Counted from the stretch's first letter, positions 46,676-55,795 are shown. The stretch: 64,000 bases of DNA from Ferrimonas aestuarii (GCF_005116665.1 NZ_SWCJ01000002.1:1-64000), one strand, 5' to 3'. Translations and numbers: made by a program. The notes: a model not told the origin generated them from the letters alone.

Positions 46676-48069
46676 TGCACTCCGGAGCCCTTCAGCCCAC
46701 TTCTGCGTTTTTGCTGCTGCTCATCACCGCGTTGATGATGGCACTGGCAATGACCGTACACCCTGTGGTGCTGCTGGCGGGCTGGGCGGTTGCCATCGCC
46801 ATGATTGCTCTGTGGCGATACTCTGTGTGGATGTGTGTGGCTTTTGCGCTGTTGTCGGCATTTCGATTGCATGAGCTGACGCCTGCACTGCTGCCACTGC
46901 GCCTACCTCAGCTGTTTGCCATGGCCACATTGGCGGTACTGATGTGGCAATTGGCAGTAACTCGTCAAAGCCGGCCATTTTTGGTGGGGGAGGGCAAGAT
47001 TTTACTGGCGCTGTTCGCGGTGACTACCGTGGGCATGTTGCTGGCCTCAAACCGTGGATTGGCGATGGGGTATTGGAGCGGCAGTTGGATCAAGGTCGTG
47101 CTGATGTGCTTTGCCATCTCTTGGCTGCTAAAAACCCAAAAACAGATCGTACAAACCGGATGGCTGATCATCGCTGCCGGCGCGGTAGTGTCGTTGTGCG
47201 CGCTGTACAACAGCGTTAACGGTTTGGAGGTGGTTGAAGGCACCCGAGTCACCATCGGTCGAAGCTGGGGTTCAATGTTAGGGGATCCTAACGATCTGGC
47301 GCTGGTGCTGCTGTTTCCGGTGAGTTTTGCGTTTAACCGAGCGCTAGCCCAAGGCCCAGCGCGGTGGCCAGCGCTGCTGGTGTTGTGTGCCCTAGTGGCG
47401 GCGGTTCTCGCAACCCAGAGCCGAGGCGGTCTACTTGGGATCTGCGCCGTCGTTGGCATCAGCGTGTTCAGTCGTTATCGATTGCCGAAGTGGGTGTGGC
47501 TGCTGATGCCTGTTCTGCTGATGCTGCTGTTGTCTGTCGCTGGGGTGGCAGAAAGGCAGAGCGGCGGCGCTGCGGAGTCTGGCATCGATGAATCCGCCAT
47601 GGGACGCATCTACGCATGGCAGGCGGCGATCTCCATGGGGCTTAGCCACCCGCTATTTGGGGTGGGGCTGGATAACTTTTATGTGAATTACTACTTTCAT
47701 TCCCCCCATTGGGATGGCAAAAATCACGCGGTTCATAGTAGCTGGTTCCAGGTGTTGGCTGAGGCTGGCGTACTGGGATTGATACTGTTTGTGAGTTTTG
47801 TGATTGGCCTGATTCGCCGCTCCTACTCACTTATTGCTCGTGGCTCTTTAACTGACGAGCAGCGGGTGTGGCTGTTGGCGATACACTCGGGCATCGCCAG
47901 TTTCGCCGTTAGTGGCACCTTTTTGACCCAAGCTTTTACTTGGCCGCTTTACATCTTGGCGGCGCTGCTGTGGGCCTACCATCGAATCTTAACGCCGACG
48001 CCGGTTACGCCAGGCTATTCGGTCTCTATTTCCTGCGACAACCAATCTAAGAGGGGAGATTCCCTATGA
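46672..48069 (+). CDS. O-antigen ligase/polymerase family protein (SypL-like)
   Basis: 465 residues, about 11-12 transmembrane helices. The Wzy_C region includes ATQSRGGLLGICAVVGI and a large periplasmic loop ending HAVHSSWFQVLAEAGVLGLI, the equivalent of the HNxxLxxxxExG motif. Such proteins polymerise repeat units or ligate the chain to an acceptor. Overlaps with both neighbours are four bases. Confidence 0.85.
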   Translation: MMHSGALQPTSAFLLLLITALMMALAMTVHPVVLLAGWAVAIAMIALWRYSVWMCVAFALLSAFRLHELTPALLPLRLPQLFAMATLAVLMWQLAVTRQSRPFLVGEGKILLALFAVTTVGMLLASNRGLAMGYWSGSWIKVVLMCFAISWLLKTQKQIVQTGWLIIAAGAVVSLCALYNSVNGLEVVEGTRVTIGRSWGSMLGDPNDLALVLLFPVSFAFNRALAQGPARWPALLVLCALVAAVLATQSRGGLLGICAVVGISVFSRYRLPKWVWLLMPVLLMLLLSVAGVAERQSGGAAESGIDESAMGRIYAWQAAISMGLSHPLFGVGLDNFYVNYYFHSPHWDGKNHAVHSSWFQVLAEAGVLGLILFVSFVIGLIRRSYSLIARGSLTDEQRVWLLAIHSGIASFAVSGTFLTQAFTWPLYILAALLWAYHRILTPTPVTPGYSVSISCDNQSKRGDSL

Positions 48070-48731
48070 ATCAGATGGCGCTGAAACAACGATTAAAGCC
48101 GCTCTATTTTCGAATTCGAGGTTGGCAATTGCCTCCCCTTAAAGTGGTGTATCTCCCCATCGCGGCGTTGATTCGAGCCGTAGCAACCCTTTGGCATACT
48201 GCCATGAGATTTCTGCTGTGGACGCCGCTGTTTCGAAGCCAAGTTGAAGGTGGTGATGGGCTCTATCTCTATGGTGGTTGTCCGCAACTGCTGGGGCCGC
48301 TTCAGGTTAGCCTCGGTCAGGGCTGCCGTGTTAGTGGCGTGACCACATTGTGTGGGCGCCCTGGCAGTCGTCTCATCGTTGGTAGCAACGTTGATATTGG
48401 GTGGCAAAACACCATCGCTTGCGGCACTACCGTCGAACTTAAGGACAATGTGCGTCTGGCTGCGAAGGTATTTATTGCCGGTTATCCAGGCCATCCACTT
48501 GACCCTGTGGCGCGGGCAAATGGCGCGCCGGAGCTGGCTCATCAGGCTAAAGCGGTACTGCTTGAGCGAGACGTGTGGGTTGGTACTGGCGCAATCATCA
48601 ATGCTGGGGTGACCATTGGCGAAGCCAGTGTAGTTGCCGCGGGTTCGGTGGTGACTAAATCGATGCCTGCGGGCGTGCTGATCGGGGGCAATCCTGCCCG
48701 AGTTATCCGCAAACTGGAGGAGTGCTCATGA
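48066..48731 (+). CDS. Hexapeptide-repeat acetyltransferase (SypM-like)
   Basis: 221 residues. After a hydrophobic N-terminal segment, the C-terminal half is a left-handed beta-helix (VGTGAIINAGVTIGEASVVAAGSVV, cut here to its core) ending GGNPARVIRKL. This is the WbbJ/serine-acetyltransferase fold, so it likely O-acetylates the polysaccharide. Coupled to both neighbours by four-base ATGA overlaps. Confidence 0.86.
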   Translation: MNQMALKQRLKPLYFRIRGWQLPPLKVVYLPIAALIRAVATLWHTAMRFLLWTPLFRSQVEGGDGLYLYGGCPQLLGPLQVSLGQGCRVSGVTTLCGRPGSRLIVGSNVDIGWQNTIACGTTVELKDNVRLAAKVFIAGYPGHPLDPVARANGAPELAHQAKAVLLERDVWVGTGAIINAGVTIGEASVVAAGSVVTKSMPAGVLIGGNPARVIRKLEECS

Positions 48732-49861
48732 AACCAACGTTATTGGTATTTGGTGAGGACTGGGGACGTCATCCCTCAAGCAGTCAGCATCTGGTGGCAC
48801 AGATGGCAAAGACGTTTCGGATCATCTGGGTGAACTCCATCGGACTGCGTTCACCTGGCATGGACGACATGGGGCGTTTGATCTCCAAGGGGGTTGCCTT
48901 GAGCCGAGGGGCACCTAAAAAGGCGATAAGGGCGGGGCAGCCGGATAGGGTGATCGCGCCAAAGGTGTGGCCGATGGCGCAGTCGGAGTTCGTGCGCCGA
49001 ATCAATCGCACCATGCTGGCGTCGCAGCTAAAGGATTGCGGCCCCATTGATTACATTTGGTGTGCGTTGCCCAGTGCCGTTGATTATCTGCCGATGTTTC
49101 CAGACGCTAAGGTGATCTACTACTGCGGCGACGATTTTGAGTCGTTGGCTGGCGTGGATCACCAACTGGTGGCGGATCAGGAGCAGCGGTTGGCAAGTCG
49201 CGCGGATTATCTGTTTTGTGCCAGCCGAGCGCTGGTTGAAAAACACAAACACCACGGTGCTCAATATCTCCCTCATGGGGTGGATTATCGCCGTTTTGCT
49301 CAGCATCGCGAGCGAGCCCAAGATCTCCCTGATGGGCCCATTGTTGGGTTTTATGGCAGCCTCTCCCAGTGGATTGATTACTCGCTGTTGGAGTCCATGG
49401 TTGATCTGCTACCTGAAATTCAACTGGTGTTGATTGGCGAGAATCACTGTTGCCCAGACTCTTTGCTTAACAAGGATAATGTGCATTGGCTCGGCCCTAA
49501 GCCTCATCATCAATTGGCTCAGTACAGCCAATACTTCGATGTTGCCCTGCTGCCATTCGTACGTAATGGTCAGATAGCAGCGTGTAACCCCCTTAAGCTC
49601 AGGGAGTACTTGGCGGCGGGGGTGCCGGTGGTTAGTGTTGATTGCCCTGAGGTGGAGGAGTTTGCAGTGGGCGTTGCCGTGGCCACCAGTGATGAGGAAT
49701 ACATCGCCAAGGTACTGATGTGCCTGCTAAACCCAAAAGACAAACCGGCAATACGCACTCAAGTGGTTGGACAAAGCTGGCAAGCCCGCGCGGAGGCAAT
49801 AGTCAGTCAGTTGCAGCCTGAAAAAAATCAGCTTTGCAATCTGCAAAATAAAGCCAGCTAA
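48728..49861 (+). CDS. Glycosyltransferase (SypN-like)
   Basis: 377 residues, GT-B fold: LLVFGEDWGRHPSSSQHLV at the start, YYCGDDFESLAG in the middle and the donor-binding NPLKLREYLAAGVPVVSVD near the end. ATG 48728 overlaps the previous stop and has GGAGGAG upstream. The 3' end of the gene contains two LuxO-box-like elements for the next operon. Confidence 0.87.
   Translation: MKPTLLVFGEDWGRHPSSSQHLVAQMAKTFRIIWVNSIGLRSPGMDDMGRLISKGVALSRGAPKKAIRAGQPDRVIAPKVWPMAQSEFVRRINRTMLASQLKDCGPIDYIWCALPSAVDYLPMFPDAKVIYYCGDDFESLAGVDHQLVADQEQRLASRADYLFCASRALVEKHKHHGAQYLPHGVDYRRFAQHRERAQDLPDGPIVGFYGSLSQWIDYSLLESMVDLLPEIQLVLIGENHCCPDSLLNKDNVHWLGPKPHHQLAQYSQYFDVALLPFVRNGQIAACNPLKLREYLAAGVPVVSVDCPEVEEFAVGVAVATSDEEYIAKVLMCLLNPKDKPAIRTQVVGQSWQARAEAIVSQLQPEKNQLCNLQNKAS
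49811..49823. promoter_or_regulatory. LuxO-box-like element, imperfect
   Basis: TTGCAGCCTGAAA matches TTGCA-N3-TGCAA except at one position. It lies ten bases left of a perfect copy and inside the end of the SypN-like gene. Confidence 0.4.
49834..49846. promoter_or_regulatory. LuxO-box-like element, perfect
   Basis: TTGCAATCTGCAA is a perfect TTGCA-N3-TGCAA palindrome. It lies 54 bases before the -24 element of the sigma-54 promoter at 49900, inside the coding end of the SypN-like gene. Confidence 0.65.
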
Positions 49862-49899
49862 TTTGGATAAGATACTGATAATATTGCAATAATAATAGT

Positions 49900-49915
49900 T
49901 GGCCTAACTTCTGCT
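49900..49915 (+). promoter_or_regulatory. Sigma-54-type promoter of the lipoprotein-Wzz operon
   Basis: TGGCCTAACTTCTGCT has the GG-N10-GC spacing, a TGGC -24 and a TGCT -12. The expected start near 49926 leaves a leader of about 44 bases before the ATG at 49970. Confidence 0.7.
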
Positions 49916-49969
49916 TACTCATGGCTACTGGTGATAGTTCATCGCCACTGAGTAACCGAGGAGGCCAAC

Positions 49970-50443
49970 ATGATCTCAAAAGCGACCGAACTAGCCGCTA
50001 ACATCAAGGATCACTTCATCTTCAGTCGCTCCTCATGCCTTGGGCTTATGGGAGCGGGCGTCTTAGTGTTACTCACTGGCTGCCAGTCGACGTCACCCCA
50101 GCAGAGCTGGCAGGCCGCCTCCACCTTAAATGCGACCAATGGGCAGGCGGCTACGGCTGAGCCTGTGGCGAGCTTTGAGTGGCCCTCATCCGATGCAGGT
50201 TCCACCTTATCGATTCTACAGCAACAGTTAACCCCTGAACTTTACCGAAGCGCGCGGCTACAGATAGGCCTAGGGCCGATTCAAAGCCCAAGCCCATGGG
50301 AGAGTGCTGCTGCCAGTCAAACCCGTTTGCGTGAGTTGACACAGGCACTGGCGTCCATGGGGTATCAAGGCACGGTTAACGGGCACTACAACCCGGATCT
50401 AAAGCGTAATTGGGTTGAGATACGGGCCGGTCATGAATACTAA
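49970..50443 (+). CDS. Exopolysaccharide-locus lipoprotein of unknown function
   Basis: 157 residues. A long N-terminal region is followed by LGLMGAGVLVLLTGC with the lipid Cys near residue 38. The mature part includes a low-complexity segment and a C-terminal domain with LRELTQALASMGYQGTVNGHYN. I recognise no family and no equivalent in the V. fischeri syp gene list. The last 11 bases overlap the Wzz gene. GAGGAGG precedes ATG 49970. Confidence 0.78.
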   Translation: MISKATELAANIKDHFIFSRSSCLGLMGAGVLVLLTGCQSTSPQQSWQAASTLNATNGQAATAEPVASFEWPSSDAGSTLSILQQQLTPELYRSARLQIGLGPIQSPSPWESAAASQTRLRELTQALASMGYQGTVNGHYNPDLKRNWVEIRAGHEY

Positions 50444-51878
50444 TCAGCTCTACGTCATCGGTTATCGGCTGCTGTGCCTAATTTGGCGCTGGCGCTACCT
50501 GTTTGTGGTGCCGTCGGTGCTGCTGGCGGTGGCCATGGGTTTTTACGCATCCACCAGTCAAACCTACTTTATGAGCCGCACCTCGTTGCTGCTGCAAGAG
50601 TCGGCACTGGCGAACCCGTTTTTGAAAGACATGTCGGTAGCGGTGAAGCTGAAAGAGCGGATCCGAGGCTTAGATGCGTTGCTGCATTCTCGATTTGTGA
50701 TGGCGGAAGTGGCACTGGACAACGGCTTAGTTACCGAAAACAGCAGCGATTGGCAGCGAGAGGCGGTGCAGCGTCAACTGGCGAATGCAACCACCATGCG
50801 CCTGATTGGGGATTCCATGGTGCACATTGAGCTTATTTGGGACGATCCGATATTGGCTCAGCAACTGCTTATCTCCATCAGTGACAGTTTCCAAAAGCGT
50901 TTGATGGCACCGGCGCAGGCTGCTGTGGAGCAGTCGGAAACCTTTTTAGCCGCACAGCTCGAGCGTCAACAGCAGAGCGTATTGGCGGTTGAGGCACAGT
51001 TGGCTCAGTTTAAGCAAGAGAATGCGGAACTGTTGCCCAACCTGATCGGAGCCAACAACATGGCGCTGCTGGAAGCTCAGCAGCAGATTCGAGTGAAAAC
51101 CATGGATCTGCAAGGAGCAAAGGCCAGATTTTCCAATCTTAAGCAACAGCTTTTGCTTGCTAATCCGGTGGTGTCGGAGATTGAACGTCAAATTGTGCAG
51201 GCGCAAGCTGAACTGACTCTGCTGAAAAGTCGCTATACCGATAAACACTCTAAAGTGAAAAGCACCCAAGCGCGCCTCAATCAACTGCAGAAAGAGAAAG
51301 GCAGATTGCTGTCACAAGCAAGGGAGCTCAAACAGAAAGATGAAGCGGCGCACATCGACGATCTTTGGCAGTTGGCCACCGAATTCCAGGGCACGGACAG
51401 TGGTCAGGTACCCAACCTGCTGTCGTCCCAGCTTCAACAATTACAGCAAGCCTCAAGCCTAATCGCCACCTTAGAAGGTGAGCTTAAAGTGCTCAATGAT
51501 CACCAGCAAAGCATCTTGTCTCGAATGTCAGAGAGTGCCGAGGTGGAGCAAAAATTGAGTGAGCTGCAGCGGCTGGTTGATGGACGCAAAGTGCTGTACC
51601 AAGAGCTGCTGGTTCGGTTTGAAAAGGCTCAGGTAACTGAGCAGTTAGGCCGCTTTGAGGCACCTCAAAAGATTCAGGTGATCGACCGCCCCAATCTCCC
51701 TAAATCCAGCATCAATCGCCCTTGGTGGCTCAGTGCCCTGTTGGGGTTCTTTGGTGGGATTGGGCTTGGGGTAATGGCGGTCTCCATCAGCTTCATATTA
51801 GACAGACGTGTGCACAGTGCTGAGCAGTTGCGACAGCTGCTGCCGCAGCATCTGGTTATCGAGTTAAAGGAGAGGTAG
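50433..51878 (+). CDS. Wzz/GumC-type chain-length and export protein (SypO-like)
   Basis: 481 residues. Two transmembrane helices (about 20-40 and 437-462) frame a long periplasmic coiled coil rich in Gln and Leu (for example ALLEAQQQIRVKTMDLQGAK). This is the PCP architecture controlling chain length and coupling to the outer-membrane export protein. The cytosolic kinase domain is absent, so it is the PCP-2b/Wzz-like split form with the kinase supplied separately. Start ATG 50433 overlaps the lipoprotein gene. Confidence 0.9.
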   Translation: MNTNQLYVIGYRLLCLIWRWRYLFVVPSVLLAVAMGFYASTSQTYFMSRTSLLLQESALANPFLKDMSVAVKLKERIRGLDALLHSRFVMAEVALDNGLVTENSSDWQREAVQRQLANATTMRLIGDSMVHIELIWDDPILAQQLLISISDSFQKRLMAPAQAAVEQSETFLAAQLERQQQSVLAVEAQLAQFKQENAELLPNLIGANNMALLEAQQQIRVKTMDLQGAKARFSNLKQQLLLANPVVSEIERQIVQAQAELTLLKSRYTDKHSKVKSTQARLNQLQKEKGRLLSQARELKQKDEAAHIDDLWQLATEFQGTDSGQVPNLLSSQLQQLQQASSLIATLEGELKVLNDHQQSILSRMSESAEVEQKLSELQRLVDGRKVLYQELLVRFEKAQVTEQLGRFEAPQKIQVIDRPNLPKSSINRPWWLSALLGFFGGIGLGVMAVSISFILDRRVHSAEQLRQLLPQHLVIELKER

Positions 51879-52973
51879 ATGATCCATAAACCGGTATTGG
51901 TGCAACTGGTGCAGCATCTTCGAGTCGGGGGGCTGGAAACCATGGCCTTGACCCTAGCTCAGCAGCTTAGTGCGCAATTTGACGTTCACCTGGTCTCCCT
52001 TGAGGGCGATGAAGATAGCCTAAGGGCTAACTGGTCCAAGCTTGAGCTGTTTCCCAAGGTGCATGGATTGAGTAAGCCTGAAGGCGTGAGTGTGTCTACC
52101 ATCTCAAACCTTCGCAATTATTTGGTAACACATCGGGCTCGCTACCTTCATAGCCATCACCTTGGACCTCTGCTCTACGGCGGCGCCGCGTGCGTTGGGC
52201 TAAAGGTTGGCCATCTGCATACCCATCATGACGGCTGGAGCCTTGAGAGAGGCAATCAAGCCAAACTGACTCGGTGGGCCGTCAATCTGTTCAACCCAGT
52301 GAGTGTGGCCGATGCTGACAGCGTGGCCGAGCAGTGCCAACGTATGGGCGTTAGGGTAGATGAGGTGATTGCCAATGGCGTCGATCTCAGCCACTTCCGA
52401 TTCGGAGACAAGCTGTTGGCCCGTGACGCGCTGGCCTTGCCTCTTGATGCCAAGATACTTGGCTGCGTTTGTCGACTGGAGTCGGTGAAAGCCATCGACC
52501 ATCTAATACAGGCATTGGCTGAGTTGCCCGGCAACGTTCATCTGGCGCTGGCCGGAGGTGGCAGCCAACGGCGGGGGCTTGAACAGATGGTGCAACAGCT
52601 TGGTCTGGAACAGAGGGTGCACTTTCTCGGTCATATCGATGACCCAAGCTTGGTGTATCACGCTCTGGATCTGTTTTGTTTAGTCAGCCACAACGAAGGG
52701 GCACCGATGAGCCTTATCGAAGCCCAAGCTTGTGGGGTTCGCTGCATGGTCAATGACGTAGGCCATTGCCGCTCACTGCTGCATCCCACTCAAGGGGTGC
52801 TGCTAGCCAATAATCAGCCAAGAACCATCGCCCAAGGGGTTATCTCGGCATTTTTAGAGCCCGCCAAGGTATCGGTGATGGCTCAGCAACTGCGCAGCTT
52901 TGCCATCGAAGTTGGTGATGGCGAACGGATGGCAAATCGTTATCGTCTCTACCTTCAGGGGAATGCATCATGA
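51879..52973 (+). CDS. Family 4 glycosyltransferase (SypP-like)
   Basis: 364 residues, GT-B fold. Motifs are HLRVGGLETMALTLAQQL, HTHHDGWSLERGNQAK, LGCVCRLESVKAIDHLIQAL and the donor-site NEGAPMSLIEAQACGV. The start codon directly abuts the previous stop and the stop overlaps the next ATG by four bases. Confidence 0.9.
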   Translation: MIHKPVLVQLVQHLRVGGLETMALTLAQQLSAQFDVHLVSLEGDEDSLRANWSKLELFPKVHGLSKPEGVSVSTISNLRNYLVTHRARYLHSHHLGPLLYGGAACVGLKVGHLHTHHDGWSLERGNQAKLTRWAVNLFNPVSVADADSVAEQCQRMGVRVDEVIANGVDLSHFRFGDKLLARDALALPLDAKILGCVCRLESVKAIDHLIQALAELPGNVHLALAGGGSQRRGLEQMVQQLGLEQRVHFLGHIDDPSLVYHALDLFCLVSHNEGAPMSLIEAQACGVRCMVNDVGHCRSLLHPTQGVLLANNQPRTIAQGVISAFLEPAKVSVMAQQLRSFAIEVGDGERMANRYRLYLQGNAS

Positions 52974-54745
52974 TCTGGATACTGTTTGTCGCATTAACGG
53001 CTGTGCTGCTACTGCACTTTGTGGTTCATCCCCTGTGGATGGGGCGGTTAGCGGTGCAATCAAGTGCTTTGGCACCGGAGCGCCCTAACCAACGCCGGCC
53101 TGAGCCTTGGCGTAAGCGCCACACCATTGAGGTGATGATTCCCTGTTTTAATGAGGCTCGTGCCCTGGGGTTCAAACTCAATAATCTATTGAAGACAGAG
53201 TATTGCCCAAAGCACCTAACCGTCAGTGTGCTTCTTGATGGTTGCGATGATGACAGCCCTAAGGTCGCCGCTGATTTTCGCCGACGTTTTGCTCAGCGAG
53301 GCATCCGTTTTCAGGTGTTTAATCACCAGCAAAACCGGGGCAAGATTCACCGCCTTAACCAGCACATTGCCCGGGCCAAAAAGCGTGCACAGCTGGTGGT
53401 GTTATCAGACTGTTCGGCTTTGTTGTCCCACGATGCTCTTGATCATGTTGATTACGCCTTCGACGATCCCAACCTTGGGGGACTGTGTGGTCACTATTTT
53501 CATGGCACCGATGTGCGCCTTAAGCCTCACTGGCAAAGATTGAATAAAAACCGCATGGGCGAGTCCGCCCTTGGGGCGGTTATCGGTGGCACTGGCGCGG
53601 CGATGGCGCTAAGAAGCTGCTGGACCCAGGCTCTTGATAGCAACTGCATTAATGATGACTTTGAACTGTTAATGGCGATGACGCGTAAGGGTAAGCGTAC
53701 CGCCTATGAGGACCGATTTAAGGCTATCGACATGGCGCCTCGCTCCGCCGAACGCATCTTTAATCAGCGGCTGCGGATTGCCGCCGGTAATGTGCTGCAG
53801 CTGCCCACTCTGTTTGCTTGTTTGCCCAAGTTAGGTGTTCAGGCAGCCGCGGCCGCACTCATGGGCAAAGGGCTGCGGGCCTTTGTACCCATGCTTCTGC
53901 CGCTTTGGGCCATCAGCTTTGTGATGTTGATTGAATCTTTGTCTGCTGGGCTTGGCATGACCCTAGTCATCGTCGGACTGACGGCGGCACTGCTTTCTTT
54001 GGCCATGGCCAAAGGCAAACTGCCTTGGCTGAACTGGGTCAAAGCGCTGGCCGGTGCCTGCATAGGCTCAGCGTTACAGATGCTGGGGGTTAAAGTGTTG
54101 TGGCGTCGGCAATGGATGAACTACAAACCCAAGGCCGTTGCCGCCATCAAGAGAGGACTGGATCTGAGTTTAGCGGCTATTGGCTTGGCTCTGGTGCTGC
54201 CCCTGTTTCCCTTTATTGCGTTGGCCATTGTGCTGGATTCAAAAGGCGGGGTGTTTTACAAGCAGCTTCGTGTTGGAGCCCGGCACAGCGATCGAACCGA
54301 GCTTATCTACGTGGTGAAGTTTCGCACCATGAGCAGTGACGCGGAGAAAAGTGGCGCCCAATGGGCTAAAGCTGGAGACTGCCGCGTGACTCGTGTGGGC
54401 CGGTTTTTGCGAAATACCCGATTGGATGAACTGCCTCAACTGTTTCAAGTTTTAACTGGCCAGATGTCGTTGGTTGGCCCGCGTCCTGAACGTCCTCAGT
54501 TTTGCGGCGAGCTTGAGCAATCCTTGCCATTTTATCTTGAGCGCACCTATGAGCTCAAGCCTGGCCTGACCGGCTTGGCTCAGGTACACCAAAGTGGTGA
54601 CACCTGCTTGGAGGACGTGAAGAATAAGTTGATGTACGACCACGCCTATGCAGCCAGCCTCACCGGTATTGGCAGTTATCTGGCAATGGAAGCGCAAATA
54701 CTGTTTAAAACCGTCTATGTGGTGATCGCAGCGAAGGGGCACTGA
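52970..54745 (+). CDS. Fusion of a GT2 glycosyltransferase and an initiating sugar-phosphate transferase (SypQ-SypR)
   Basis: 591 residues with two enzymes in one chain. Residues 1-22 are a membrane anchor. Residues 45-290 are GT2 (MIPCFNEARALGFKLNNLL, LLDGCDDDSP, VVLSDCSALLS, NDDFELLMAM). Residues 300-375 hold further membrane helices. From about 385 the chain is a bacterial sugar transferase of the WcaJ/PglC type: KRGLDLSLAAIGLALVLP, KFRTM near 449, the DELPQLFQVLTGQMSLVGPR block near 485 and KPGLTGLAQV. That half would put the first sugar-phosphate on undecaprenyl phosphate. In V. fischeri sypQ and sypR are separate adjacent genes. Confidence 0.88.
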   Translation: MIWILFVALTAVLLLHFVVHPLWMGRLAVQSSALAPERPNQRRPEPWRKRHTIEVMIPCFNEARALGFKLNNLLKTEYCPKHLTVSVLLDGCDDDSPKVAADFRRRFAQRGIRFQVFNHQQNRGKIHRLNQHIARAKKRAQLVVLSDCSALLSHDALDHVDYAFDDPNLGGLCGHYFHGTDVRLKPHWQRLNKNRMGESALGAVIGGTGAAMALRSCWTQALDSNCINDDFELLMAMTRKGKRTAYEDRFKAIDMAPRSAERIFNQRLRIAAGNVLQLPTLFACLPKLGVQAAAAALMGKGLRAFVPMLLPLWAISFVMLIESLSAGLGMTLVIVGLTAALLSLAMAKGKLPWLNWVKALAGACIGSALQMLGVKVLWRRQWMNYKPKAVAAIKRGLDLSLAAIGLALVLPLFPFIALAIVLDSKGGVFYKQLRVGARHSDRTELIYVVKFRTMSSDAEKSGAQWAKAGDCRVTRVGRFLRNTRLDELPQLFQVLTGQMSLVGPRPERPQFCGELEQSLPFYLERTYELKPGLTGLAQVHQSGDTCLEDVKNKLMYDHAYAASLTGIGSYLAMEAQILFKTVYVVIAAKGH

Positions 54746-54792
54746 ACCAGTCTTGCAGTGACAACGTAAAAGAGAGCGCTTACTGAATTTCC

Positions 54793-54888
54793 CTCATAGG
54801 TTCTCTCTTCTGCGTTTGTTCATCGCGCTGTTTTGAGAGTCCAGGGTTCTCCTATGAGTGGTGGTGAGCAATTGGACACTGGACTCTC
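54793..54888. repeat. Two interleaved inverted repeats after the left exopolysaccharide block
   Basis: CTCATAGG (54793-54800) pairs with CCTATGAG (54851-54858). GAGAGTCCAG (54835-54844) pairs with CTGGACTCTC (54879-54888), after which comes a T-rich stretch. The arms alternate, so both stems at once would make a pseudoknot; more likely they compete. The second stem resembles the operon terminator. Confidence 0.55.
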
Positions 54889-54939
54889 GTTTCTTTTTCC
54901 CGTCAGACATCGAATTTGAGTGAAACACGATCCCTCTAG

Positions 54940-55443
54940 TTAGCGCTCCACGTCACCGGCAGTCATCGCAGGGATGTGGTTGGCCAATCCCACCAGATAG
55001 CGTTCAATGGTCGGGTGGTCTTTGTCATCTTGCTCGCGCATCAGCCACTGTTGCTCCACCTTAAGGTCGGTATAGCTGCCATCTTTAAATTCGCCGCGCC
55101 AACGAACGAAAAACTGGGCGAGGTACTTACCGTTGGTTAGATACTCCACCCGAATTTTCTCAATCTCGTGATCGTCTGACACCAGCTTGCCATGAATCCA
55201 GCGATGCCAAGTCTTAAATTCCTCTCGAGAGCGTATCTGATAATCGGGAAAATCCACGTAGACCGCCTCATCCACTAAATCATGAAAGGCTTCTGCGTCG
55301 ATATGCACATTGCTACAGGTAGCTCGCCCATACATGGAAAAGATTTTGTAAACGTAACTCTTAATGTCGTTTTTGGTAAATTTGTGGCTCCGAAATGCCT
55401 GCATTAGGCCTTGATATTCAAGGGTTGGGCTGTCGTTATTCAT
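54940..55443 (-). CDS. SnoaL/NTF2-like protein
   Basis: 167 residues of the cone-shaped NTF2-like fold: an N-terminal helix region (FTKNDIKSYVYKIFSMYGRA), then HDLVDEAVYVDFPD and alternating beta strands (YLAQFFVRWRGEFKDGSY). The family includes ketosteroid-isomerase-like enzymes and scaffolds, and no catalytic assignment is possible. Its start overlaps the end of the ABM-domain gene by eight bases, so the two were one operon. Confidence 0.75.
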   Translation of the reverse strand: MNNDSPTLEYQGLMQAFRSHKFTKNDIKSYVYKIFSMYGRATCSNVHIDAEAFHDLVDEAVYVDFPDYQIRSREEFKTWHRWIHGKLVSDDHEIEKIRVEYLTNGKYLAQFFVRWRGEFKDGSYTDLKVEQQWLMREQDDKDHPTIERYLVGLANHIPAMTAGDVER

Positions 55444-55795
55444 GGTTAGATTCCATTAAGTCGAACACTTGGGCTTCAAAGGTTTTCATCTCAACCCAAT
55501 CAAACCACGGCCGAGCTTGTTTCAGGTGCTGTTGCATATGGCTGCTGGCCAAGTGTGCATTGAGTAGAGCCTGAGATTGCCACTGCTCATACAGAAACAG
55601 GGTGAGTGGTTCATCGACGCTGATGTTTTGCTGGTAGCTGATGCAGCCCTGCTCTTGACGCACAATCGCTGAAAGCTCAGCCATATGGTCAAGAAAGGTT
55701 TGTTTGAACTGCGGTTTCACTTTTCCGGCAACGGGAAAGCGAGTGTATGAACACGCACAGCAACTTAACGAGTTAGTGAGAAATGTGGCCGCCAT
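55436..55795 (-). pseudogene. ABM-domain (quinol monooxygenase-like) protein with a lost 5' end
   Basis: The frame contains the core of an antibiotic-biosynthesis-monooxygenase domain: KVKPQFKQTFLDHMAELSAI, EQGCISYQQN and LFLYEQWQSQ. The usual first beta strand (about ten residues ending before GKVKPQF) and a credible start with ribosome binding site are missing. The first 20 or so residues of the frame (SCCACSYTRF) look unlike the family and are antisense to the LysR remnant. A GTG at 55720 could still produce a shortened protein. Partner of the SnoaL-like gene. Confidence 0.6.
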
